The notes beneath the pieces are model-generated. The model saw only the letters and a list, made by a program, of their open reading frames with translations. It did no database searches and had not been told where the DNA came from. A DNA stretch of 64,000 bases, from NCBI RefSeq assembly GCF_000280495.2, contig NZ_CP018016.1, positions 992,001-1,056,000 on the forward strand. The letters are read 5' to 3'. Of the stretch, positions 55,313 to 64,000 are shown one piece after another (positions within the stretch are counted from its first letter, which is position 1; each line of letters opens with the position of its first letter). A program made the position numbers and the translations under genes. The DNA is from Kosakonia radicincitans DSM 16656 (GTDB taxonomy: Bacteria > Pseudomonadota > Gammaproteobacteria > Enterobacterales > Enterobacteriaceae).

Positions 55313-55747
55313 TCAGGCTGCTCCCCCGGAGGCGAGTATGGCCAGCTCCGACACGCCTTCACTCATTATGTCGCTGTCCTGCAGAAGATGTTGAATATTC
55401 ACCCAGCGGGCTTCACTTACGTCATCGGCTGCAACTGGCTCGCCACTCACGTACCGGCATTGTATTGCAACCATAACGTAGTGCGTGCTCACATCGCCGT
55501 TATCATCTTTAGCAATCGCGTCCACCACCGTGAGTATCCGCTCCGGGTCTGCCACGATACCCGTTTCTTCATAAAGCTCACGTTGAGCGGCGGCGAGTGA
55601 TGTTTCGCCGATCTCCGTTTTCCCACCGGGAAAGCCCCACATACCGGCGTCCGGCGGGTTATTCCGTTTTACCAGCAGAACGTGTTTTTCACGCACCACC
55701 ACAGCCAGGACAGCGGCAATGGGTCTGGCCGACGGTATCGGATACAT
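55313..55747 (-). CDS. Nudix hydrolase
   Basis: I start at the ATG after AAAGGAG, giving 144 residues; a longer frame would add 33 residues without support. The Nudix box GGKTEIGETSLAAAQRELYE followed by ETGI is complete (GX5EX7REUXEEXGU). Such enzymes cleave nucleoside diphosphates linked to other groups. The substrate cannot be told. Confidence 0.9.
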   Translation of the reverse strand: MYPIPSARPIAAVLAVVVREKHVLLVKRNNPPDAGMWGFPGGKTEIGETSLAAAQRELYEETGIVADPERILTVVDAIAKDDNGDVSTHYVMVAIQCRYVSGEPVAADDVSEARWVNIQHLLQDSDIMSEGVSELAILASGGAA

Positions 55748-55915
55748 GTGGTACTCCTTTGCAAGAAATATCGGCGGTGGAGATGTCCCAACCGCATGAA
55801 GATCGCTGTTAATAACCCCTGTATCCACTTTTCGCCAATTTTTCAAAATATAAACACCTGTACGTTAATTATTAACGACACAGCGTCTCATATTTTATCT
55901 GTCATAACGGAGAAC

Positions 55916-56407
55916 TTATCTTCCCCGGGCTTTTTCACCCGTTAGCGTTAATACCGTACTGGTTATAATGGCGACGGCCTTACCATCTTCGCGAGATATT
56001 TCACATCGGTAATGACTGATCGTTTTGCCACGATGCTCAGCATGTGCGGTAGCTAATAAACGCGAACGCCAGACAGGACGAAGAAAAGTGGCATTAAGGT
56101 CTATCGTTGTAAAACTTTCATTCTTCTGCATTAAAGTGGAGTGCGCGGTTCCTATTGCAGCGTCTGCCAGTTCGCATAATAAGCCGCCATGGACAGTGCC
56201 CTGCTGATTTCCATGACGTGCCGAATCGGCATCAAGCATCAGCGTCGCCTTTGCTTCGCCAATATCCACAATGCTGAAACCCAGCAGCCCTGAGATGGCT
56301 GTGGGATAATTCATATATGTTGTCATCGTATCGTCCAGTGTGCCTTGCAACTGGCGCTGTAAAAATTCGAGGACGGGTATATAAACGGACTTTTCTTTCA
56401 TCATCAT
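55916..56407 (-). CDS. PaaI-like hotdog thioesterase
   Basis: The 163 residues show the hotdog-fold thioesterase motif GNQQGTVHGGLLCELADAAI and a strand TTIDLNATFLRPV. The family hydrolyses acyl-CoA, such as hydroxyphenylacetyl-CoA. Three ATG codons in a row start the frame, so the exact start is uncertain by up to two codons. It is followed on the same strand by the Nudix gene. Confidence 0.87.
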   Translation of the reverse strand: MMMKEKSVYIPVLEFLQRQLQGTLDDTMTTYMNYPTAISGLLGFSIVDIGEAKATLMLDADSARHGNQQGTVHGGLLCELADAAIGTAHSTLMQKNESFTTIDLNATFLRPVWRSRLLATAHAEHRGKTISHYRCEISREDGKAVAIITSTVLTLTGEKARGR

Positions 56408-56525
56408 CTTCTAAATAAATGCCGTCACGACGGAAATAGAGCGGGGCAGCGCGATTATCTGCCCCCAATCAGAAATGTCTCTGCGATATAAAAGTTGCAG
56501 GTGAGACTTTTCCGGCAGGCCTTTC

Positions 56526-56954
56526 TCACTTTCGCACTGCGACTATCATTTCCAGCTCAACAGGCGCGCCGCGCGGTAATTCAGCTACGCCTACCGAAGT
56601 GCGGGCATGCGTGCCCCTTGCTCCAAGCCTCGCGACGAGCCGATCGGATGCTCCGTTCATTACCTGACTTTGCTGGATAAAACCGGGGGCAGAAGCAATA
56701 TACCCTACGACTTTAATCACCTGGATAATATTAGCCTCGCCGCCTACGGCCTCACTCACTGCCGTAATACAGAGGTCTGCACAAAAAGCAGCGGCCTGTT
56801 GGGCGGCGGGAAGATCAATGTCCTGTCCCACTTTTCCTGAATAAAGTAGCGTTTCACCTTTGCGCGGGAGTTGCCCGCTCACATAAGCCAGCCCGTCATG
56901 GATGATGACGGGAACATAATTTCCACCCGGCTGATTTGTTATATGCTCAGTCAT
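56526..56954 (-). CDS. RidA-family protein
   Basis: The 142-residue protein has the RidA pattern: GGNYVPVIIHDGLAYVSGQL near the start, VIKVVGYIASAPGF in the middle and RTSVGVAELPRGAPVELEMI near the end. The Arg in the RTSVGV segment is the usual carboxylate-binding residue, so this copy looks like a working enamine/imine deaminase relative. It is the third RidA-type gene in the window. Confidence 0.88.
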   Translation of the reverse strand: MTEHITNQPGGNYVPVIIHDGLAYVSGQLPRKGETLLYSGKVGQDIDLPAAQQAAAFCADLCITAVSEAVGGEANIIQVIKVVGYIASAPGFIQQSQVMNGASDRLVARLGARGTHARTSVGVAELPRGAPVELEMIVAVRK

Positions 56955-57091
56955 AATATCACCTGTATTTTACCGTTCCTGCATTCGGGATAACGTATTC
57001 ACACATGGGTCAGAATACACGGCTGACAACCACCTGTGAGCGGGGATTATTTTTATATTCCAGACTGGGATGTTTCTGACTCAGGAAATAT

Positions 57092-57652
57092 TCAGTCAGG
57101 TATCACCAGCGCACCACAATCACTGTCGGTAATGAAGGTAGCCAGTAATTCGGCAGGTTCCGTTTTACTGACGTTTTCGGCAAAAAGGTGTAATGCGCCA
57201 GGCGGCTCGAACCAGGTTTGCCCTGTTGTATAAGTTTCAGCCGCACCTCCTTCCATTTGCGAGCGCAACGTGCCTTTCAGGACAAACGCCAAAACCGAAC
57301 CCGGATGACGATGCCGCGGTGTATAAGCGTCTGGCGGAAAGTCAACCACCGCTACGGTGATGGATTTGCCGGGAATGTCCTGCAAAGTTTCACAGGAAAC
57401 GGGCCTGATACTCGTTTCAGGGCGCGCGGTATCCATGGCACCGGACATACCGGACATCTGTAAACCCGTCAAAGCGTGTTGGTCATTATGATGCATGGCC
57501 GGCGCTGAAGCGCCCGAATGATATACAAATGCAATATCACCCGCGAAAAGCAATGCCGCACCTGCAGCGGCGATGATGATAAGCCGCCTGAAAGGGCTGA
57601 AATGCAAAAGTGTCTTTCTCTGCGAGAAGGATGAATCAGGCTGTGTAAACAC
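57092..57652 (-). CDS. Membrane-anchored cupin protein
   Basis: The 186-residue protein has one N-terminal hydrophobic helix (LIIIAAAGAALLFAGDIAFV), a Met/His-rich segment (MHHNDQHALTGLQMSGMSGA) and a cupin_2 domain with PRHRHPGSVLAFVLKGTL and TWFEPPGALHLFAEN. The cupin His residues would bind a metal. The helix may be an uncleaved signal or anchor, putting the cupin in the periplasm. The start is a GTG preceded by GAGG. Confidence 0.8.
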   Translation of the reverse strand: MFTQPDSSFSQRKTLLHFSPFRRLIIIAAAGAALLFAGDIAFVYHSGASAPAMHHNDQHALTGLQMSGMSGAMDTARPETSIRPVSCETLQDIPGKSITVAVVDFPPDAYTPRHRHPGSVLAFVLKGTLRSQMEGGAAETYTTGQTWFEPPGALHLFAENVSKTEPAELLATFITDSDCGALVIPD

Positions 57653-57882
57653 GGGAACCTCATGACGAAATGCCGTAACTAGCGTTACAGACGGAAATCA
57701 CAGAGTGTTGATCGCCTTCAACCGGGCGCCATCAATTTGTCCGGCGGTGTTAAGGCTGCAATATATCGCCATAATGACCCACCCCATAGGGTCAAGAATT
57801 AACAGAAATACCAGGACATTTGCCTTTGATGAACGCAGTTAACATCAACCCGCAGCATGACATGCCCCTTTTGCAATAGCGC
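57653..57882. other. Intergenic, no gene recognised
   Basis: About 230 bases between the divergent cupin gene and the promoter of the XRE-cupin regulator. I see no gene. Confidence 0.4.
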
Positions 57883-57943
57883 TTGACAGGGTTTCAGTAA
57901 TCAGTAATCTCTCTTTTATGGGAATAATATCTCAAATAAGAGA
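57883..57943 (+). promoter_or_regulatory. Promoter and possible operator of the XRE-cupin gene
   Basis: TTGACA is followed after 16 bases by TAATCT, a fair sigma-70 promoter. TCTCTT and AAGAGA (57910 and 57943 outer ends) form an inverted pair between the -10 box and the ATG, where an autoregulator could bind. Confidence 0.5.
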
Positions 57944-57949
57944 AAAGAC

Positions 57950-58513
57950 ATGAATAACCAGGATTACCGAGCAAGGTTAGCCGCCCGTCTGGCTGCGCTG
58001 CGCTTACAACACAATTGGTCACTTGACGAGCTTTCCACTGCGTCGGGCATCAGCCGGGCATCCTTATCACGGATTGAACGGGGTGAAGTCAGCCCGACAG
58101 CGGAGGTTCTCAACCAACTCTGTATTGTATACGGAATGACGATGTCCCGGCTGATAAGCGAGATTGAACAGGCAGCAGATAATCTGTTCAGAGCAGAGCA
58201 GCAACCTCTGTGGCAGGATGAACTCAATGGATTTGAGCGACGCATGTTATTACCGCCTTCCAGTCAGTTCAAATGCGAGATGATCGAGGGAAAATTGCGC
58301 CCTGGCGCTTTCATTGAATATTCAAGCCCTCCCGTTCAGGGGCTTGAGCAATATCTATGGTTATATGCAGGTGAATTAACTATTACGATGAACACTGAAA
58401 AATGGAGTTTGAAAGAAGGCGACAGTTTGCGTTTCCATTTATCAGGTTATTCATCATTCAGCGCTCATCAGAGCCTCGGTGCACATTATATTTTGGTGGT
58501 ATGTAAATCATGA
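57950..58513 (+). CDS. XRE-family regulator with cupin domain
   Basis: The 187 residues have an N-terminal XRE helix-turn-helix (LAALRLQHNWSLDELSTASG, ISRASLSRIERGEVSPTAEV) and a C-terminal cupin domain (QYLWLYAGELTITMNTEKWS, LKEGDSLRFHLSGYSSF). This architecture is that of small-ligand-sensing repressors. Its stop overlaps the following GNAT gene by four bases, so the two are one operon. Confidence 0.9.
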   Translation: MNNQDYRARLAARLAALRLQHNWSLDELSTASGISRASLSRIERGEVSPTAEVLNQLCIVYGMTMSRLISEIEQAADNLFRAEQQPLWQDELNGFERRMLLPPSSQFKCEMIEGKLRPGAFIEYSSPPVQGLEQYLWLYAGELTITMNTEKWSLKEGDSLRFHLSGYSSFSAHQSLGAHYILVVCKS

Positions 58514-59037
58514 TTGAATATGAACTTCTCAGTGCTATACAGGCGCATCAATTTTTACCAGAATTAGGTGACGTATTGCAGTCTTGTGTAAGAGATGGAG
58601 CCAGTGTCGGTTTTACCGATCCCGATGATCGGCAGGCTATTGACCGTTTCTGGAAAGATAAAATTTATAGTCTTGCCAGCCACGATTGCGAGTTATTAGT
58701 CGCCCGCGATAAGGGTTTTTTAGCTGCAACCGTCATCATTAACTATTGCGGCATTCCTAACGGTCGCCATCGTGCTGAAATATCCAAACTCCTCGTTCAT
58801 CCGCAGGCTCGTCGTCAGGGGATTGCCAGAGAATTAATGAGTCGGGCAGAAGATATGGCCTGGAAAAAAGGCATCTCTTTACTCGTACTTGATACACGAA
58901 CCGGAGATGTGGCCAGCGACTTATATCTTTCCCTGGGGTGGCAGATAGCCGGGGTAATACCTTGCTATGCAAGGTCGATCGAAAACACCTTACACGGCAC
59001 AACGTTTATGTACAAAATTAATGAGTCCGCTTGCTGA
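58510..59037 (+). CDS. GNAT-family N-acetyltransferase
   Basis: The 175-residue GNAT protein has the acetyl-CoA signature VHPQARRQGIARELMSRAED (RRQGIA) and LVLDTRTGDVASDLYLSLGW. It is translationally coupled to the XRE-cupin regulator, so the regulator probably adjusts its level to a substrate. Confidence 0.9.
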   Translation: MIEYELLSAIQAHQFLPELGDVLQSCVRDGASVGFTDPDDRQAIDRFWKDKIYSLASHDCELLVARDKGFLAATVIINYCGIPNGRHRAEISKLLVHPQARRQGIARELMSRAEDMAWKKGISLLVLDTRTGDVASDLYLSLGWQIAGVIPCYARSIENTLHGTTFMYKINESAC

Positions 59038-59283
59038 TGATATTCACTGGCACTTTTCGCGTTAATATTGATCGTCATGCGAAAATGATTTTCGGGTGCG
59101 CAGAAATAAACTGAAAAAATAGCCGTATCGTACATTCACCTCAAGCATGAAGCGGGCCTGTTAAGCGTAGCCTGTCGGAATCGTTATATCGCCAATAGCA
59201 CGTGTTATAATATGGGGGCATTATCTCTCCTGCACTGAATATACTGGCAGGGCGGTGTGAAGAGGGTAACTGGAGAATATCTC

Positions 59284-60039
59284 GTGAAACAGTTCAACAA
59301 GAATGCACATGCTTACGATAAAATCAGAAGCAAGGTTACCTATCCACCGGCCCTGTATCGTTATCTTGCCGAACGGGCTCCCGCGACCAGTGCCGCACTG
59401 GATATTGGCTGTGGTAACGGGGTCTCCAGCATTCGCCTTAAAGACTATTTCAGTTATGTGGAAGGATGCGATTTAGGGGAGGCGTTAATTGAACGGGCGC
59501 GGGTTAACTATCCGGAACTGAGCTTCACCGTTTCCCCGGCAGAAACGTTTTCTCCCGGACGGGCCTTTGATCTGATTACCAGCGCCACCTCTTTTTACTG
59601 GATGGATCGTAAAGCGGTGTTGGCCAACCTGAAAAACTGGTTGCGCCCGGAGGGGCTTTTTTGCGCTTACCGATATGATGTCCCGATAATCTATGGCCCG
59701 TTACGGGACTACATTGAAAAAGAGCTGGTAACACACTGGGCTGCCCATCGCGATCCCCGTTTAATACAATACGATGACACGCTTGAGCTGATGCGTGATT
59801 GCCCGCATTTGCAGGATGCAAGGCGTGAAGCCTTTGCAAATATCCTGTTTCTGAGTGCAGAAGAAGTGGCGCTGTTTTTCCTCTCAACAAGCTATGCCAG
59901 CCGTTTTATTGAACTGGAAGGTGGCGAAACTTACCGCAACAATTTTGTGGAAAAAGTTATGTCCATCGGTGGCTCTGAACCCATAGCCGTGAATTTTGAT
60001 ATTCATGCATTCAGCGCCACTTATCTTCCGGCAAACTAA
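59284..60039 (+). CDS. Class I SAM-dependent methyltransferase
   Basis: The protein is about 251 residues from this GTG, which follows TGGAG by eight bases; another GTG 27 bases upstream is also in frame. It shows FNKNAHAYDKIRSKVTYP, the SAM motif I ALDIGCGNGVSS, motif II-like CDLGEALIERARVNYP and SATSFYWMDRKAVLANLKNW. It resembles small-molecule methyltransferases such as the UbiE/BioC type. It stands alone and ends at a terminator. Confidence 0.85.
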   Translation: MKQFNKNAHAYDKIRSKVTYPPALYRYLAERAPATSAALDIGCGNGVSSIRLKDYFSYVEGCDLGEALIERARVNYPELSFTVSPAETFSPGRAFDLITSATSFYWMDRKAVLANLKNWLRPEGLFCAYRYDVPIIYGPLRDYIEKELVTHWAAHRDPRLIQYDDTLELMRDCPHLQDARREAFANILFLSAEEVALFFLSTSYASRFIELEGGETYRNNFVEKVMSIGGSEPIAVNFDIHAFSATYLPAN

Positions 60040-60049
60040 CTTATCGCCT

Positions 60050-60071
60050 GGCCGCCAGTGCGGCCTTTTTG
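60050..60071 (+). terminator. Rho-independent terminator after the methyltransferase gene
   Basis: GGCCGC and GCGGCC form a six-base GC stem with a four-base loop, followed by TTTTTG. It starts 11 bases after the stop codon. Confidence 0.88.
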
Positions 60072-60191
60072 TTTATCGCCACAGCAAGCGTGCATGATCG
60101 ATAATCGAAGATATCCCATTGCGAATCGCTGTAAATATCCCGTTATTTTTGTTAATACTATTCCCCCCACCTTTTCGTGTATGGATAAATT

Positions 60192-60734
60192 ATGAAGTTA
60201 TTTTCTACCGAGCGAACTGATGTGCATTTGCTTGTCACCGATCTTGCAGAAAGTTTTCAGCGTTATCTGCTTAATAACAGGTCCCATTTAGCGCCGTTCG
60301 AACCATTACGTGATGAAGGTTATTTTACACTCGAAAATATATCGCAAAGAATAATAAACTCACTAAACGATTACGAGAATAGAAAGTGTCTGAACCTTGT
60401 AGTGACGTTAAAAAATGAAGATCGCATTATCGCCAGTATTAACTTCACTAATTTCATCTTTGGTGTTTTTCAGGCATGTTACTTAGGTTTTTCACTGGAT
60501 CATGATTGTCAGGGTAAAGGCTTAATGCATGAATCCCTTGAGAAGTCTCTTCGTTATGTGCGTGAAAACTATGGCATGCACAGGATAATGGCCAATCATC
60601 TCCCGGATAACGAACGCAGTAGCAATACATTAAGACGTTTGGGGTTTGTAAAAGAGGGATATGCCGAATCCTATTTGAAAATAAACGGTGTCTGGCAGGA
60701 TCATGTCCTGAACTCATTTGTATTTCCAGAGTGA
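60192..60734 (+). CDS. RimJ/RimL-type GNAT acetyltransferase
   Basis: The 180-residue protein has the RimJ/RimL pattern: GFSLDHDCQGKGLMHESLEK, MHRIMANHLPDNERSSNTLR, and RLGFVKEGYAESYLKINGVW near the end. These enzymes acetylate N-termini of ribosomal proteins or small substrates. The gene is a single unit in AT-richer DNA after the methyltransferase terminator. Confidence 0.9.
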   Translation: MKLFSTERTDVHLLVTDLAESFQRYLLNNRSHLAPFEPLRDEGYFTLENISQRIINSLNDYENRKCLNLVVTLKNEDRIIASINFTNFIFGVFQACYLGFSLDHDCQGKGLMHESLEKSLRYVRENYGMHRIMANHLPDNERSSNTLRRLGFVKEGYAESYLKINGVWQDHVLNSFVFPE

Positions 60735-60858
60735 TTCCCCCAACAATATACACTCATGTCGCTTACCAAAATGACCTGTTGGCGATCACGTTAAATAACT
60801 GTTCTTCGGAACTAACCGGTCTTCGCGTTATATTTTTAGCATAAAGAGAGGAAAGCTC

Positions 60859-61170
60859 ATGATTGTAAGAACCTGGCACGGCTGTGTTCCACTTAAACAT
60901 GCAGAAGGTTTCGCGAAACACCTTGAGAAAACCGGAGTCGAGCACGCAAGGAGCATAGAGGGTAATCGAGGCGCGTTCGTGCGCATGGAAGTGCAGGGAG
61001 AGTGGGCGCATTTCTTTCTGGCCACTTACTGGCAGGATCTGCAGTCGGTGCGGGAGTTTGCCGGAGAAAACTATCATGTGGCGGTAACTTATCCGGATGA
61101 TGAAGAATTTGAGCTGCTTTCCGACCCTTACGTTTTCCAGCATGACGTGGAAGCCATTTCACCGCTTTAA
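60859..61170 (+). CDS. Antibiotic biosynthesis monooxygenase (ABM)-like protein
   Basis: The 103-residue protein begins MIVRTWHGCVPLKHAEGFAK and continues as a ferredoxin-like ABM fold with FVRMEVQGEWAHFFLATYWQ, then a C-terminal Val-Ala-Val-Thr-Tyr-Pro-Asp segment. Relatives include monooxygenases and heme-degrading enzymes, but many have no known activity. The ATG follows GAGGAAAGC. Confidence 0.8.
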   Translation: MIVRTWHGCVPLKHAEGFAKHLEKTGVEHARSIEGNRGAFVRMEVQGEWAHFFLATYWQDLQSVREFAGENYHVAVTYPDDEEFELLSDPYVFQHDVEAISPL

Positions 61171-61420
61171 CCTTGTTTGCGGGCCACCGGTCAGTTACCC
61201 ATTTGCTATAAAATCCGAATGGCTCCGCATCCGAAGACACAGCGTATCCGGCAGCGCGACTTATTTTTATCGCCTGTCTGCCGGTAAGTCAGGAAAGGGC
61301 AAGCACCGTGTTGAAACCGGTCGGCCTGGAGAGGTCGCAAGATTCTACGTGGCGACGCTTAAGTCTCCATCACTGAAAGGAGACGACAACATTACCTGCC
61401 ATGTTCATAAGGATAACCCG
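61171..61420. other. Intergenic, no gene recognised
   Basis: 250 bases between the ABM-like and GNAT genes. A reading frame runs through in the GNAT phase, but I see no support for its translation. Confidence 0.4.
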
Positions 61421-61933
61421 ATGACAGATATCACTATCAAACCGGCACAGAGCGAGCATCTGGCGGCATTAAGGGCGATTGAACTCGCCTCGTTTGAAAC
61501 ATTGCGTGTCACCGGCGCGGTGACAGGTGGGCCGGTTGCGGGCAGCCTGGATGATTTCAGCAGGTTGAGCAAGGAAGGAATTCTCTTCGCGGCATTCGCA
61601 GCAGAGGAGATCCCGGTTGGTTTCGCCGGGGCTTATATTACGGCGAACTGGCTGCATATCGCCGAAGCAGATGTGCATCCAGACTGGCAGCGGCAGGGAA
61701 TTGGCCGACGGCTGATAAATGCGCTTCTGGCTGAAGGTAAGGCTCGCGGTTTAACCGGCGCTTCGTTGACGACCGATCGTTATGCTCCCTTTAACGCCCC
61801 TTTTTATGCCTCTTTGGGGTTCGAAATTGTGCAAGAAGAGGCCCTCTCGCCACGGCTAAAAGACTTACTGGCAGCAGAAACGATCTCCGGGCTGGCACCG
61901 CTGCGCCGGGTTGCTATGCAATTGGTGTATTGA
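61421..61933 (+). CDS. GNAT-family N-acetyltransferase
   Basis: I use an internal ATG giving 170 residues because the GNAT fold starts there (MTDITIKPAQSEHLAALRAI); the longer open frame overlaps the preceding gene. The acetyl-CoA signature is DVHPDWQRQGIGRRLINALL (QRQGIG), followed by FYASLGFEIVQEE. The target is unknown. Confidence 0.87.
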   Translation: MTDITIKPAQSEHLAALRAIELASFETLRVTGAVTGGPVAGSLDDFSRLSKEGILFAAFAAEEIPVGFAGAYITANWLHIAEADVHPDWQRQGIGRRLINALLAEGKARGLTGASLTTDRYAPFNAPFYASLGFEIVQEEALSPRLKDLLAAETISGLAPLRRVAMQLVY

Positions 61934-61997
61934 GTCACCTTTTCTATACCCGATTGCGCTTTCTTCCTGCTCTCAGCGTATCTCTCGATGGCTTTCA

Positions 61998-63263
61998 TTA
62001 GCGCGGCGGATGTCCGGTCATTTTTGTCGCGCTCCTGACGGGAATGAGCAAAGGCAATATGCAAAGTACCAGCAGTGCAACAACGATTAATGTCTGTTTC
62101 ACCCCAATCGCATCACCCGCCAGGCCATAGATAAGCGGCATAAGCGCGCCACATCCCAACGATGCGGTATAGAAAATAGCAAATGCGCGGGTTTGCTGAT
62201 GCGGTCTGGCGAGTTCGGCTACGCTGCCATACAGAATGGACGACGTTCCGTTCAGCGCGATACCCAGCGGAACCAACAGCAGCCAGCTTACCTGCAAAGG
62301 GGCAACCGTCATTCCCAGTACAATGGCCGACGTAATGATCTCACTGGCTGCGACGGTTTTAATTACGCCGAGTTTTGTTGCCAGCACCCCGCAAACCAGT
62401 TTGCCAAATGCCCCGCCAATAAAAATTAAGGTCAGCGCAAAGCCAATTTGCGTTGCAGACGCTCCCCTTGCGGCCATTAAAAAGGGAAGGAATGTCAGCG
62501 TGCCGGTACGCGTGGCGTTGTCGATACTGCCAATCACGCACAGCGCAGTGAAAGCACGTTTACGAAGCGGTTCGGGGAGTTTTACGCAGGAGGAGGCCTG
62601 TTGCTTCTGCTGCGTCGCCTCTTTGCCCGCCAGCGTAGCCACCTGGGGCGTTTTTTTGCCATCCGCAGGCAGTAACACATAGAGACCGAGAGTAACGAGG
62701 AAACCCAAAAGCGCAATCAACTGCAGTGCGGTTCCCCACGTGATAACCAACAGGCAGGCAGAAAGCGCACTGGGGATGATCCCTTTACCCACATCGCCGA
62801 AAAAGTTGTAGGTGCTGAGTGCGATACGGGCGCGCTGAGGGGGATAAAACCGCGTAATAAAGCTGGAGGAGAGCGGATGCTGAACGCTGGCGCCAAGGCC
62901 GCCGATCACAATCAATATCATGAGCTGTATCAGCGTTTCTGACGTTCCATACAGCAGCAGCGCGACGGTTAAAAGCAGCGTGCCGCCGATTAACACTTTC
63001 CGCTCGCCGTATTTTCTGCCCAGTTCTCCCGATGGGATCTGAAACGCCGACATCGCACCAGAAAACAGCATCTTCAGTAAACCGATCTGCGCCATTGAAA
63101 GCCCAAATTGCTGCTGCCAGAGGGCAAAAAGCACATAGTGCATATCCGTCGCACCATCATGGAAAAGGTGAGCAAGGCCGGTTGCACCCAGCACTTTGCG
63201 GCTCTGCGGTTTCTCGACGGTCGGCGAATTTTCTTTCTCAATGGAACCTGAATCCACGCTCAT
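61998..63263 (-). CDS. MFS transporter
   Basis: The protein has 421 residues from the ATG after AGGAGGAAGA; an upstream start would add 11 residues. It has about 12 hydrophobic segments, with the loop GELGRKYGERKVLIGG after helix 2, typical of MFS. A hydrophilic stretch in the middle (GKEATQQKQQASSCVKLPEP) is the central cytoplasmic loop. The substrate is unknown. Confidence 0.87.
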   Translation of the reverse strand: MSVDSGSIEKENSPTVEKPQSRKVLGATGLAHLFHDGATDMHYVLFALWQQQFGLSMAQIGLLKMLFSGAMSAFQIPSGELGRKYGERKVLIGGTLLLTVALLLYGTSETLIQLMILIVIGGLGASVQHPLSSSFITRFYPPQRARIALSTYNFFGDVGKGIIPSALSACLLVITWGTALQLIALLGFLVTLGLYVLLPADGKKTPQVATLAGKEATQQKQQASSCVKLPEPLRKRAFTALCVIGSIDNATRTGTLTFLPFLMAARGASATQIGFALTLIFIGGAFGKLVCGVLATKLGVIKTVAASEIITSAIVLGMTVAPLQVSWLLLVPLGIALNGTSSILYGSVAELARPHQQTRAFAIFYTASLGCGALMPLIYGLAGDAIGVKQTLIVVALLVLCILPLLIPVRSATKMTGHPPR

Positions 63264-63518
63264 TCTTCCTCCTGCGCTATTAATGGCTATATTCACACTA
63301 AACCGGGCAGGGAAAACAGCGTGTTGTTATGTTTGTTTTGCATAAGCAATCCCGGTTTTTTAACGGGCGATTTTATTTGCTGATAGCTATTCAGCCGCTA
63401 ATTTCATTCTATTTATTGTGGAATGACGCAGAGGGTAAAACCGGCGGAATCTGTGCACGTTTTAATTCTACCCGGTGGCAGGAAGAGATCTGGGCCAGAT
63501 ATGAAGCGGATTTATCCC
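63264..63518. other. Intergenic, no gene recognised
   Basis: About 255 bases between the MFS and AEC-type genes. A 74-codon open frame on the plus strand has no recognisable features. Confidence 0.4.
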
Positions 63519-64000
63519 TCAGTTCGGTGACAGTTGGGTCAGCATCAGAATAAAGGGAATGGTCACCGCCGCCAGCACCGTTTGCACGGAGATAATCCCG
63601 GCAGAAAGCCGATGATCGCCGCCGAGAAGTTTGGTCATGATATAGGCGGAAGGCGTACAGGGCAGGGCATTAAACAGGACGACGGTGGCCAGTACCGGCC
63701 CGGAAATACCCAATTCAACGCCAATAAACAGCGTGATAAGCGGTACCAGTAATAATTTCACAAACGACGACTGTAATACCGGCCCGTGCGCCGAGCGCGC
63801 AGCTTTAAGATCGAGCCCTGCGCCAACCGCCAGCAAGCCCAGCGGCAGCGATGCGCCGCCGAGAATATGCAGAATATTGCTGACCACATCCGGGAGTTTG
63901 AGCGTACTGACATTAAACGCCAGCCCCGCGACCACTGAGATAATCACCGGGTTACGTACCAGTGCTCTGACTATCTGCCATACGCCAGGCCTTTTGCCCT
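63519..64000 (-). CDS. AEC-family transporter, C-terminal part
   Basis: The frame runs off the right edge of the window; the coding sequence visible is the last 160 codons. It begins in the window with PGVWQIVRALVRNPVIISVV and shows about five hydrophobic segments, with GGASLPLGLLAVGAGLDLKA and PLITLFIGVELGISGPVLAT. This is the auxin-efflux-carrier (AEC) family, which carries malonate, malate or other organic acids out of the cell. The gene starts outside the window. Confidence 0.88.
   Translation of the reverse strand, partial: GKRPGVWQIVRALVRNPVIISVVAGLAFNVSTLKLPDVVSNILHILGGASLPLGLLAVGAGLDLKAARSAHGPVLQSSFVKLLLVPLITLFIGVELGISGPVLATVVLFNALPCTPSAYIMTKLLGGDHRLSAGIISVQTVLAAVTIPFILMLTQLSPN

Noticed and set aside
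61097..61420. 108-codon N-terminal extension of the GNAT protein
   Set aside because: It overlaps the ABM-like gene and the GNAT fold begins at the internal ATG.
1..64000. tRNA, rRNA or CRISPR arrays
   Set aside because: I looked for cloverleaf-like ends, 16S/23S landmarks and regularly spaced repeats and saw none.

Overview
The window is a chromosomal segment of a member of the Enterobacteriaceae, most like Kosakonia, Enterobacter or Klebsiella. The first 11.7 kb carry the conserved order ftsB-ispD-ispF-truD-surE-pcm-nlpD-rpoS, then a hydroxyarylic-acid decarboxylase cluster (MarR-type regulator, UbiX-like, UbiD-like, small VdcD/KpdD-type protein), then mutS on the opposite strand. Protein lengths match the E. 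coli proteins closely (IspD 236, IspF 159, TruD 349, SurE 253, Pcm 208, RpoS 330, MutS 853 residues). The genus is an inference; there is no rRNA or tRNA gene here to settle it.

From 11.7 to about 16.5 kb lies a worn, AT-rich junction just upstream of mutS. It holds pieces of a tyrosine recombinase, a small frame-shifted unknown gene, a lipoprotein gene, an IS3-family remnant with a large internal deletion, a pentapeptide-repeat/glycosyltransferase fusion gene and a second IS3-type remnant. From 16.6 to 25.1 kb are a large winged-helix/ATPase regulator, an MFS transporter, an SDR, and a LysR regulator divergent from an amidohydrolase and a small DMT-type transporter. A truncated SMP-30 gene ends this section.

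From 25.7 to 34.6 kb runs the most notable unit: nine tightly packed genes on one strand ending in a clear terminator. They encode a PDR/VanB-type ferredoxin reductase, a cytosine-deaminase-like amidohydrolase, a RidA protein, a creatininase-family amidase, a complete ABC importer with an NMT1/THI5-type binding protein, a GlcD-like FAD oxidase and an OprD-type porin. Read together they look like an uptake-and-ring-opening pathway for a small nitrogen heterocycle. The substrate is not known to me and no oxygenase partner for the reductase is present.

From 34.8 to 39.8 kb are two insertion sequences with visible ends and target duplications: an IS1182-family element (1759 bp, AGCG duplication) and an IS3-family element (1229 bp, CCT duplication). 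The IS3 element splits one 573-codon reading frame of unknown function, and the frame is restored exactly when the element is removed.

From 40 kb to the end is a mosaic of small metabolic and stress genes, many arranged as divergent regulator/target pairs with visible palindromic operators: amidase/TetR, LysR/hydrolase, SDR/LysR, tautomerase/HxlR, GST/LysR and MocR/GNAT. Further genes encode a quinone-oxidoreductase-like enzyme, two more RidA proteins, an AhpD-like protein, a Nudix hydrolase, a thioesterase, cupins, several GNAT acetyltransferases, a methyltransferase, an MFS transporter and, running off the end, an AEC-type transporter. I saw no tRNA, rRNA or CRISPR array.
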